A DNA stretch of 64,000 nt, taken from Tetrapisispora phaffii CBS 4417 (taxonomy: Eukaryota > Ascomycota > Saccharomycetes > Saccharomycetales > Saccharomycetaceae). The notes beneath the pieces are model-generated. The model was not told where the DNA came from. It made no database searches and saw nothing but the letters and a program-made list of their open reading frames with translations. Where the stretch lies: contig NC_016520.1 in NCBI RefSeq assembly GCF_000236905.1, positions 186,001 to 250,000 on the forward strand, written 5' to 3'. A program made the translations under genes and the position numbers. Positions 51,567-59,821 of this stretch are shown piece by piece (position 1 is the first letter of the stretch; every line of letters begins with the position of its first letter).

Positions 51567-52553
51567 ATGATTACAATCATAAGATATGTGTGTAAACCCA
51601 AACGATTTGGTTCATGGTGTGCTGTAATTAATAGACCTTCTGTTTTAGGGTCGGTTCGTCAGTACTCTGTCCATCCAGTTGAGAAAGCGGTTAGTAAAAC
51701 GATTCTAGATATTCAGAGGAAGTATACCCTTAAACAGCCCATCACAATGTGCACTGCATATGACTACATATCAGCAAATTGGGTTCAAAAGTCTAATAGT
51801 GATATGTTGCTAATTGGTGACTCTATGGCTATGACTACTCTAGGATACGCCAGCACTACCGAACTTCCCTTTGAAGAATTTAAGTACCATGTTAAATCGG
51901 TTTGTAGAGCCAATGGTTCATCATTGATTGTTGCAGACTTACCATTTGGGAGCTTTGAAGCTAGCCACGAACAGGCGATTAATAATGCTATTGAAATAAT
52001 GAAATTGACTAGTAAAGTAACCTCTGTTAAAATTGAGTCAGGTACTTTGAAAAATGATGAATATACAATAGAATTAATAGGAAAATTATGTTCAAGAGGT
52101 ATTCCAGTTATTGGGCATATAGGTTTGACGCCACAACGCTCCAATACATTGGGTGGTTTTAAAGTTCAAGCCAATAAATCCATTGAGGATATGCAAGATT
52201 TGGTCAACACAGCAGTGGCATTAGAAAAAGCAGGTTGTTGGTCTCTTCTTCTTGAATGCATACCTGCGCATCTAGCAGGTCATATCACTAAAACTGTAAA
52301 TATTCCTACAATTGGCATTGGTGCTGGTAATCAGACAAGTGGCCAGGTACTGGTTGTATCCGATATATTAGGTATGCAAGATGGTCGCGTGCCAAAATTT
52401 GTCAACAAGTATACCAATCTAAATGAAACAGCAATTGGAAGCATCTTTAAATATATAAGCGATGTGGAGTCAAAAGTATTCCCAGATGCACAAAAGCATT
52501 CTTTTAGTGTTAAAGATCATCTGTGGGAGCAGTTTATCAAAGATAAAATATAA
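51567..52553 (+). CDS. ECM31: Ketopantoate hydroxymethyltransferase
   Basis: A 328-residue PanB-type enzyme (S. cerevisiae 312). It adds a hydroxymethyl group from 5,10-methylene-THF to 2-oxoisovalerate, the first committed step of pantothenate synthesis. The N-terminal 35 residues (IRYVCKPKRFGSW) are basic and may direct mitochondrial import. The TIM-barrel shows the Mg-binding GDSMAM, the VADLPFGSFEAS strand, VIGHIGLTPQ, LLLECIPAHLAGHIT with the catalytic Glu, and PTIGIGAGNQTSGQVLVVSD. Convergent with FMP30, 86 bp apart. Corresponds to YBR176W. Confidence 0.95.
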   Translation: MITIIRYVCKPKRFGSWCAVINRPSVLGSVRQYSVHPVEKAVSKTILDIQRKYTLKQPITMCTAYDYISANWVQKSNSDMLLIGDSMAMTTLGYASTTELPFEEFKYHVKSVCRANGSSLIVADLPFGSFEASHEQAINNAIEIMKLTSKVTSVKIESGTLKNDEYTIELIGKLCSRGIPVIGHIGLTPQRSNTLGGFKVQANKSIEDMQDLVNTAVALEKAGCWSLLLECIPAHLAGHITKTVNIPTIGIGAGNQTSGQVLVVSDILGMQDGRVPKFVNKYTNLNETAIGSIFKYISDVESKVFPDAQKHSFSVKDHLWEQFIKDKI

Positions 52554-52639
52554 TGATGATGAAAGTGCTCATATTATAGAATATTATTTTACCTTTATGA
52601 TATTTAATTTAATTGATATATATATATATATTAGTAACA

Positions 52640-54076
52640 CTAATCAAATTTAATGGTTTTACCAAGTTCTGGGCAGTAACAGCGTTCAGATTTTCCTTTC
52701 CATTGTGCTAGTAATTCAAGCTTTTCCTTGGGTTCTCTAAAATACTCACCACTCAACACAAATGTACCCCAATGAATGCCAAGTACATTTTTTACAGCAA
52801 GGTCCTCCATTATACTAAGGACTTCATGAGAATTGATATGACGCGGTCTTTGATGCCATTCTGGACAATATTGTCCACAAGGCAACAGTGCTAGTTTGCA
52901 TCCTCCTCCAAATTTTAATTTTATTCTTTTGTATAAATCGCTAACATATCCTGTATCCCCAGCGTGGAATAAAATTGGCTGCTTATTATGTGTCATTATA
53001 AATGAACACCAAAGAGACTCATTGATGTCTAAAAGTCCTCTCCCTGACCAATGCATAGCTGGAACAGATGATATGTGATAAATTTCCTTATTTTTTTTAA
53101 ATTCAACGGCTTCCCACCAACATAACTCAATTACATTCTGTACACCATGTTTTTGTAAGAATTTTTTGGCACCTTTCGGTACAATCCATAAAACTTCTGA
53201 AGATGTCCACTTTGACATGCTATTAGTATCTAGATGATCAGGATGATTATGTGAAACGATGATGACATCGGGTTGAGGAACTTTATCAATATGAGAAGGT
53301 TGCGATGTGATCCTTTTGGGACCATACTTTTCATGGATCAAATAGTCACTAAAAAGTGGATCGGTGATGATTTTGAGGCCATTATAATAGATAAAGTTAC
53401 ATGACTGACCGAGCCATGTGCTATATATTTCAGAAGTGTTGCCGTTTCCTTCTTGATTCAAAATATTTTCCGAAGTAACTACAGAAATATCAGATATGTT
53501 ATTTTCGGTTGATAAATGATTATGATTAGATGCTGCGGTTTGGGGCAACCAATCGGGCTTGTGGATAGGCATTAATGAATCCATTTCAATTTTACTTTCT
53601 GGAATACCACCTCTGTTCCTTTGGAAAACTTCAACTACTCTATTGAAAAAAAATTCATAAACTGTTTGCATTCTATATTCTTCAAAAGGATTCTCATACC
53701 TGTTCAATATCTTTAATGGTGAGTATTTAATCAATGTTCCTGCATTAGTCAACTCACCTTCACCTTCTATCGTACTCAATTCCTTAGCTCTCAAGTTAAT
53801 CTCTTTGGAGGCTCCTGTCACTACGTAAAATGCATATCCAGTATATGGTACTAAAACTGTTAGAAGAACATTCAAAACTCTTCGTCTAGCCAAAGATTTT
53901 GTTTTATTTGTATCTGCTTTACTGGCATATCCTCTCGAAGTACTCTTGGACACTATTTGGAATCTCAAACCTGCATTGGGAATGAATAAAGAAGGTTTCT
54001 TTGTTGCAAACACATTTGCATTCAATAATAAATTTCTACCACTGAGTACTTTTCGATTCATTACTAGAGTTGGCAT
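52640..54076 (-). CDS. FMP30: Mitochondrial N-acylphosphatidylethanolamine phospholipase D-like protein Fmp30
   Basis: A 478-residue metallo-beta-lactamase-fold protein of the mitochondrial inner membrane. Fmp30 has homology to mammalian NAPE-PLD and is linked to cardiolipin maintenance. The N-terminal 55 residues are basic and Ser-rich, a mitochondrial leader. A membrane span follows at about 68-88 (VLNVLLTVLVPYTGYAFYVV). The metal-binding motif is VSHNHPDHLD (about 270-279). Downstream ligands lie in PAMHWSGRG, FHAGDTGYV and LGIHWGTFVLS. Corresponds to YPL103C; divergent from ATG21. Confidence 0.93.
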   Translation of the reverse strand: MPTLVMNRKVLSGRNLLLNANVFATKKPSLFIPNAGLRFQIVSKSTSRGYASKADTNKTKSLARRRVLNVLLTVLVPYTGYAFYVVTGASKEINLRAKELSTIEGEGELTNAGTLIKYSPLKILNRYENPFEEYRMQTVYEFFFNRVVEVFQRNRGGIPESKIEMDSLMPIHKPDWLPQTAASNHNHLSTENNISDISVVTSENILNQEGNGNTSEIYSTWLGQSCNFIYYNGLKIITDPLFSDYLIHEKYGPKRITSQPSHIDKVPQPDVIIVSHNHPDHLDTNSMSKWTSSEVLWIVPKGAKKFLQKHGVQNVIELCWWEAVEFKKNKEIYHISSVPAMHWSGRGLLDINESLWCSFIMTHNKQPILFHAGDTGYVSDLYKRIKLKFGGGCKLALLPCGQYCPEWHQRPRHINSHEVLSIMEDLAVKNVLGIHWGTFVLSGEYFREPKEKLELLAQWKGKSERCYCPELGKTIKFD

Positions 54077-54098
54077 ATCATCAAGTTAAACATAATCA

Positions 54099-54125
54099 GA
54101 CTCGGTAGCCCAATTGGTTTAATCG
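54099..54125 (+). pseudogene. tRNA-Tyr-like 5' fragment (relic)
   Basis: The stretch CTCGGTAGCC (54101-54110) followed by CAATTGGTTTAA (54111-54122) matches, as I recall it, the 5' half of yeast tRNA-Tyr (acceptor, A box, D loop) with about two differences. D-stem pairing is lost at TCG, no Tyr anticodon stem follows, and there is no B box downstream, so it cannot be a working gene. It lies between FMP30 and ATG21. A coincidental A-box match is possible. The rest of 54077-54465 is AT-rich. Confidence 0.4.
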
Positions 54126-54465
54126 TTACAGAATCGTTGGTTAGCTACCTACCTAACAACCCTGTTTTTACACATCAATCAAAAATAGTTATTTACAGTA
54201 GTATTTCTTTTATTCTGTTGTTACAAGAACTTGTAAGTTTTTGTAAAAATAAGGAACTAACAAAGTATGAATTTGCAAATAATAAATTTAAGTGACCTTT
54301 AATTTTATAAAAGACTGATCAATGTATATGATTCATCTGTTGTTATGGAATAGCGAGCAAGGAGTGGAGACTGCTATATTAAATAATTTGTCATTTTAGT
54401 GTAAAGAAGAAGAAGAATATAGTAAGTATTTTACTCATTAGCTGCTGAAAAAATATAGGTAAAGA

Positions 54466-55863
54466 ATGAGCTATCGATCTTTAAAATTCAATCAAGACTC
54501 TACTTGTTTTACAGCAAGTTCAGACAATACTGATATAATAATTTATAATTGTGATCCTTTTGGCAAGTGCTTTGAATTGCCAAAGAATAATGATATCTTA
54601 AAGGGTAATTCAGGTGGGAACTTCGCTGATTATGAACATAACAATAGTCATGATGATGTTAATAATAGTAATGGCATTGGCAGTGACTCTGATGCTGTTA
54701 ATAATGTTGACAGTAGAAAGAGGAATCATTCTTACAAGGTTGACTCAAGTGAGAATGCTTTGTTGATTGAAATGTTGTTTTCAACCAATTTAATTGCAGT
54801 CTCAAGTTCGAATAAAAACAGCATTGAGTCGAAAAAAGTTAAGATTATTAATACCAAGAGGAAATCGATTATCTGTGAGTTATCTTTTCCTAGCTGTGTG
54901 ATTGACATTATAATGAATAGAAAAAGAATGTGTGTGTTGTTAGAAACTGATCAAATATACATATACGACATATCATGTATGAAACATTTGCAAACTATAG
55001 ATATAGGTGATAAAAAATTGAAAACTACTGTCATCAGTGAATTGCAGACTGGTAACAATAATGATACAATAACGTCAAAGAAGAAGAGGAAAATTCCAAT
55101 AAAGATGGCATTAAGTGAAGATGATAGAAGTATCCTTGTGTTCACAACCTTTAACATGACAAATACCTCCATTAATAATAAAAACAATCATATTATGTTA
55201 AATGACGTTGTAGCGTATGATGCTTTAAACATTACTCCTATAAATTATCTAAACGCAGTACATAATGGTAACGTTGTAGCACTAACTATCAGTCCAGATG
55301 GGAAGATAATTGCTACAGCATCAGAAAAGGGAACAGTTATTAGAATATTTGATGTAGGCATTGAGAAACAGGATGAGCTGATTAATTCGTTGACCTATGA
55401 ATTCAGAAGAGGTAATAGACAATCTACTATCCACCAGCTTGCATTCAACAACAATGCAACACTCATTGCGTGTGTAGGTGACAGTGATACTATACATATT
55501 TTCAAATTAGATTCTAATATGAAACTTTCAACTTTACCAATGAGTAACAGTGATCATGGTGTAAATAATACAAACAACTCTTATATCACAACAGAAGATA
55601 TAAAAGGATTACGGAAGGATTTAAATGCTAAATCGTTCAAGAACCTAATATCAAAAACAATAAAGAAATCGATACCAAGTCAATCACTGGATCGTTCATT
55701 TGCCTATATTAATCTTAAGAATCCCAACAATAAATATGTCATAGGATTCCCGAAAGAGTTTCCTAATGAATTGTATATAGTGGGGGAAAATGGGAATTTT
55801 AATGTTTACTCGATTCCTACAGAATCAGGAGAATGTGTTCTGTCAAAGAGAAATAAATATTAG
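54466..55863 (+). CDS. ATG21: PROPPIN autophagy protein Atg21
   Basis: A 465-residue seven-bladed beta-propeller (S. cerevisiae 496). Atg21 binds PI3P on vacuole and endosome membranes and organises Atg8-PE conjugation, notably for the Cvt pathway. Blade 1 opens with SLKFNQDSTCFTAS and IIYNCDPFGKCFE. An Asn/Asp-rich insert (about 42-85) follows. Conserved strands include KIINTKRKSIICEL, IIMNRKRMCVLLETDQIYIY and HNGNVVALTISPDGK. The double phosphoinositide site FRRG is at about 313-316. The end, ESGECVLSKRNKY, matches Atg21 rather than Atg18/Hsv2. Corresponds to YPL100W. Confidence 0.93.
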   Translation: MSYRSLKFNQDSTCFTASSDNTDIIIYNCDPFGKCFELPKNNDILKGNSGGNFADYEHNNSHDDVNNSNGIGSDSDAVNNVDSRKRNHSYKVDSSENALLIEMLFSTNLIAVSSSNKNSIESKKVKIINTKRKSIICELSFPSCVIDIIMNRKRMCVLLETDQIYIYDISCMKHLQTIDIGDKKLKTTVISELQTGNNNDTITSKKKRKIPIKMALSEDDRSILVFTTFNMTNTSINNKNNHIMLNDVVAYDALNITPINYLNAVHNGNVVALTISPDGKIIATASEKGTVIRIFDVGIEKQDELINSLTYEFRRGNRQSTIHQLAFNNNATLIACVGDSDTIHIFKLDSNMKLSTLPMSNSDHGVNNTNNSYITTEDIKGLRKDLNAKSFKNLISKTIKKSIPSQSLDRSFAYINLKNPNNKYVIGFPKEFPNELYIVGENGNFNVYSIPTESGECVLSKRNKY

Positions 55864-56290
55864 ACAGGCATCTTTGAAATCCAGAAAATAGTTAAATTTC
55901 ACCTGTCATTTACACAGATAACTTTATATAGTATCAATTAAAATACACACAACTGCATATATAAAATTATTTTATTAGAATCGTAACTAAGTAGTCAGCC
56001 TTGCTCCTGATCCAACGGTTTCTTATAATACCAATTTCATTTTATTTTAAAGATGGCTTGGATTTGACGTTTGACGCTTATCAACATCAGAAAAGGTTAA
56101 GAATCGAACAATTGAACGCTAACAAGAAGCTAAAAGAAACATGTTTTCAAATGGTATTATGGTGATAATAACGATCCAAAGTAGAACTTGAAGTGTAGTA
56201 AGCATTGTAGATGTTAATTAGTATTGTTCAAAGTTTGGCTTTGTAATTGATAACAACTCTTTAATTGGGCAAAAAAAGAAGGCAGCTAGA
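55864..56290. other. ATG21-MSY1 tandem intergenic region
   Basis: 427 bp, AT-rich. No recognised motif, RNA gene or protein-like frame. Confidence 0.6.
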
Positions 56291-57667
56291 ATGTTTTTAA
56301 AGAGGATCTTTCAGAAGAGAACATTGAATATATTGGCTAAAGATGGAAATTTAATAAGTGAATTGAGAGCTAGAGGTTTGATTGCAGAAATATCACAACC
56401 AGAGACCCAATTGATTGATAGGATTGAAAATAGGGAGAAACTTACCGTTTATTGTGGAGCAGATCCGACAGCTAGATCTCTTCATTTAGGTAATATGGTT
56501 CCTTTAATGATTTTATTGAATTTTTATGTAAGAGGACATAATGTTATTACTTTAGTTGGTGGTGCTACAGGTAAAGTTGGGGATCCAAGTGGGAGGAAAA
56601 CTGAGAGAACAGCTTTAAAAGATGAAGTTAGGCTGGATAATATCACATATATAGGGAATCAATTTTCAAGATTCTTTGATAATGGATTACAATATTGGAA
56701 GAATAAGAATATATCAACAGGTTCAACTGCTGGGACTTTCACTAAAGTTAATAATTACGATTGGTGGAAAGATGTTAAAATATTGGATTTTTTAAGTACC
56801 TATGGTAAAAGCATTAGGATTCAATCGATGATGTCTCGTGATTCAGTGCAGTCAAGGTTAACATCACCGGAAGGATTAGGTTTCAATGAATTCACATATC
56901 AGATCTTACAAGCTTATGACTACCTTCACTTATATCGAACCTTCGGCACAACTATTCAAGTGGGCGGTAACGACCAGTGGGGGAATATTACTGCAGGTAT
57001 CGATTTAATTTCTAGGATGACTCCAGAATATAAGAAATCACCTGCATTTGCGATAACAGCACCTTTATTAACAACAATGAGTGGTGAAAAATTTGGTAAG
57101 AGTGCAGGAAATGCGATATTTCTTGACCCAAGCATCAATTCGGCATATGATATTTATCAATACTTTTATAACACAGCAGATGCAGACGTGAGTAAATTTT
57201 TAAAAATCTTTACCTTAATACCATTAGAAGAAATAGAAGAAATTGTATCAAATCATCTCAATAACCCACAACTTCGTGAAGGTCAAAAAATATTAGCCAA
57301 AGAGGTCACTGACTTGTTACATGGTATTGGAACTGGGATAGCCTCCCAACGAATTTCTGACATTACGTTTGGTAAAAAAGATGTAATAAAAAGTTATTCA
57401 AGTAAAGAGTTAATGTCCATATTTAAGGATGCAAATATTTTACAAGTTGGTAACCCTGGAGAAACATTAAATGACTTAGTGGCAAGGCTCACGGAATCCT
57501 CTAAATCAGAAGCAAGAAGGAAGATAAAGCAAGGTAGTATCTATCTTGGTGTTAATAAGGACAAAATTATTGATCCTGAATTCAATAATTTAGATGAGCT
57601 TTTAATGGATAATGAACTGTTGATTTTGAGAGTGGGTAAACAAAAATGTTTTGCAATAAAATATTGA
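56291..57667 (+). CDS. MSY1: Mitochondrial tyrosyl-tRNA synthetase
   Basis: A 458-residue class I synthetase (S. cerevisiae 492) that charges mitochondrial tRNA-Tyr. The leader FLKRIFQKRTLNILAK is basic and amphipathic. The ATP-binding HIGH-type motif is RSLHLGNM (about 61-68), followed by LVGGATGKVGDPSGRK. Tyrosine and tRNA recognition segments include YQILQAYDYLHLYR and QVGGNDQWGNITAGIDL. The KMSKS-type loop is GEKFGKSAGNA (about 266-276). A C-terminal S4-like RNA-binding part (SEARRKIKQGSIYLGV) ends the protein. Corresponds to YPL097W; convergent with ERI1. Confidence 0.95.
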   Translation: MFLKRIFQKRTLNILAKDGNLISELRARGLIAEISQPETQLIDRIENREKLTVYCGADPTARSLHLGNMVPLMILLNFYVRGHNVITLVGGATGKVGDPSGRKTERTALKDEVRLDNITYIGNQFSRFFDNGLQYWKNKNISTGSTAGTFTKVNNYDWWKDVKILDFLSTYGKSIRIQSMMSRDSVQSRLTSPEGLGFNEFTYQILQAYDYLHLYRTFGTTIQVGGNDQWGNITAGIDLISRMTPEYKKSPAFAITAPLLTTMSGEKFGKSAGNAIFLDPSINSAYDIYQYFYNTADADVSKFLKIFTLIPLEEIEEIVSNHLNNPQLREGQKILAKEVTDLLHGIGTGIASQRISDITFGKKDVIKSYSSKELMSIFKDANILQVGNPGETLNDLVARLTESSKSEARRKIKQGSIYLGVNKDKIIDPEFNNLDELLMDNELLILRVGKQKCFAIKY

Positions 57668-57960
57668 TTACTGAATTGATATAGATATAACTTTCCAAAC
57701 AAATGAAAATATTCTTATAGAAAAAATAAACAGAGAACAACCTGGAAATATTAAAGATCTGTTATATTATGTAATCCTGGTTGTTTGGTATGTAAATAGA
57801 TAAAATGGAACCATGTGTGTATACTATAGGAACTATGACGAAACATCATATTCGAATTGTGATGACACCAATATTTTTATAGATGGAACTATGTACTGTA
57901 GAAAGTGAAATAAGTGATTCTTTGAATATCTTTTTTTAACCTGGTAAAAATGCACTGCAA

Positions 57961-58170
57961 TTACCATTCTCTTTTGGCATTACTTAACATTTCAGCTTCA
58001 CACCATGCAACTAAAGCCCATAACCACAGTATTACTGGCAACAAAAGGACAGCGCTCCAATAATATGATATTGTCTCATTCACTAATGCAAATTTAAAGG
58101 AATATAACGCCAATGTCACTATAGAATAGGTCCCGAGTAACACTAAACAACCTAATAACTTTTGATTCAT
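57961..58170 (-). CDS. ERI1: GPI-GlcNAc transferase subunit Eri1
   Basis: A 69-residue ER membrane protein (S. cerevisiae 68). Eri1 is a subunit of the GPI-N-acetylglucosaminyltransferase that starts GPI-anchor synthesis, and GTP-bound Ras2 inhibits the complex through it. Two membrane spans are clear: about 4-27 (LLGCLVLLGTYSIVTLALYS) and 38-58 (YWSAVLLLPVILWLWALVAW). The C-terminus WCEAEMLSNAKREW is polar. It is divergent from PNG1, the same arrangement as YPL096C-A and YPL096W in S. cerevisiae, which strengthens a call that length alone would not support. Confidence 0.87.
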   Translation of the reverse strand: MNQKLLGCLVLLGTYSIVTLALYSFKFALVNETISYYWSAVLLLPVILWLWALVAWCEAEMLSNAKREW

Positions 58171-58540
58171 CTACTTTGTAAGTGTATATTCACAAAATTA
58201 AAATTTGAAGTTAAGAATTAATTAACGGTGAAAGGTATCTCTAACGTTCAAAAAAAAGGTTAATAGTATTCATATAGTTCATCCCTGCTGGAATGAGTAC
58301 TTTGATTCCCCAAGTAGACTATCAGCTGTATACTAACTTCAACAATTATGCGTGTCTTTTATATTACATGAACAGCCGTTCAGATTATGGTTTTTCCTTT
58401 TTATTATTTAGGGCTTAATTATTAAAAGTAAACGAAGTTAATATTTAAAGGAATAATAAAGATACATAAACTCCTGATTATACCGATTATGAGTTTATTC
58501 ATGTCAATGGAACAGTTAATTATCGATACCCGATTTAAAT
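58171..58540. promoter_or_regulatory. ERI1/PNG1 divergent promoter with an overlapping upstream ORF
   Basis: An out-of-frame upstream ORF of 20 codons starts at 58489 (with further in-frame ATGs at 58501 and 58507) and ends at a TGA at 58549-58551, inside PNG1. If the transcript starts upstream of 58489 it would limit PNG1 translation. The rest is AT-rich with nothing recognised. Confidence 0.45.
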
Positions 58541-59596
58541 ATGTCTGTTGAGAACAATATCTATGAAAATGTGGCAGAAATGTTCTTAGTACGTTATAAA
58601 GATTGGATCATTCAAAAGGTGAAAGAAACTGGTGAAATATCACGATTCCAAAATTTAGTAGCTCATAATGGGTTCTGTCAGGAATTGGCAAGGCTCGGTA
58701 ACAGATTAACAAAGGTTTACGATAATCCAGAATGGCATTCGATTGTGTTAGAAACATTAGATATTGACCTTATATATGGGAATGTTGACAAGACATTATC
58801 TGAAAACGGAGGGAACGATAAAGAGTATACAGATCTATTAGTAAAAGAATTGTTAAGATACTTCAAACAAGATTTCTTTAAATGGGTGAATCAACCAGAT
58901 TGTCAAAATTGTGACTCTAGCATTGAGACAAATCAAACTGCAATCGGCATTCAAAGACCTACTGCTGAAGAAGCCCGCTATGAATGTGGAAATGTAGAAG
59001 TATATAGATGTAATCATTGTGGGGGGACTACAAGGTTTCCTAGGTATAATAATCCTATTAAACTTTTAGAAACTAGAAAAGGAAGATGTGGTGAATTTTG
59101 TAATGTTTTCACATTAATACTGAAATCGTTTGGTTTGGAAGCGAGATACATCTGGAATAAAGAAGATCATGTGTGGTGTGAATTTTACTCCACAAATTTA
59201 GATAGATGGGTTCATGTTGATCCTAGCGAACAATCATTTGATCAGCCATATATTTACTCTATTAATTGGAATAAAAAAATGAGTTATTGCATAGCATTCA
59301 ATAAAGATGGTGTAACGGATGTCTCAAGAAGGTACATTATTAAAAATGCATTAGAAAGAAAGGAATGCAACGAAGGAAATTTGTCATTTTTCTGTGATTT
59401 TTATACTAAATCTTTAAGGAAATCTTTAACAAATGATGAGATATATAGCTTGGAGATGAGAGACGAAAGAGAGAGATTGCAATTCCTTAAACCTGAAACT
59501 GTAACAGATGATACAAAGACTACTAAGACAGAGCAAGTTGGCAGAATTAGTGGATCCACAGAATGGAAGAAAAGCAGAGGTGAAGGTGGTAACTAG
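58541..59596 (+). CDS. PNG1: Peptide:N-glycanase
   Basis: A 351-residue cytosolic deglycosylase (S. cerevisiae 363) that strips N-glycans from misfolded glycoproteins exported from the ER, working with Rad23 and the proteasome. Two CxxC pairs (PDCQNCDS and YRCNHCGG) bind zinc. The transglutaminase-like triad is Cys in RKGRCGEFCNVF (about 180), His in EDHVWCEFYS (about 209) and Asp in WVHVDPSEQS (about 227). The C-terminal tail is polar and basic. Corresponds to YPL096W; three overlapping-ORF ATGs lie just upstream of its start. Confidence 0.96.
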   Translation: MSVENNIYENVAEMFLVRYKDWIIQKVKETGEISRFQNLVAHNGFCQELARLGNRLTKVYDNPEWHSIVLETLDIDLIYGNVDKTLSENGGNDKEYTDLLVKELLRYFKQDFFKWVNQPDCQNCDSSIETNQTAIGIQRPTAEEARYECGNVEVYRCNHCGGTTRFPRYNNPIKLLETRKGRCGEFCNVFTLILKSFGLEARYIWNKEDHVWCEFYSTNLDRWVHVDPSEQSFDQPYIYSINWNKKMSYCIAFNKDGVTDVSRRYIIKNALERKECNEGNLSFFCDFYTKSLRKSLTNDEIYSLEMRDERERLQFLKPETVTDDTKTTKTEQVGRISGSTEWKKSRGEGGN

Positions 59597-59821
59597 GACA
59601 CCAATTTGGCCGGATTTTATCACATACCAGTATATTCGATTTTTTTAATTATTTGCATACACTAAATATAATTTTTAAATAACTAGGAAAGATTATAAAT
59701 TCCTTGAATATTGACTATGCTGCATATTATATAATATATTAAGTTTGAATTTGCTTTTTATTTACATGTATGTTTCTATTTTTTGCTAATAAGGTATATT
59801 TTCTTTCTAGGATACGAGCAA

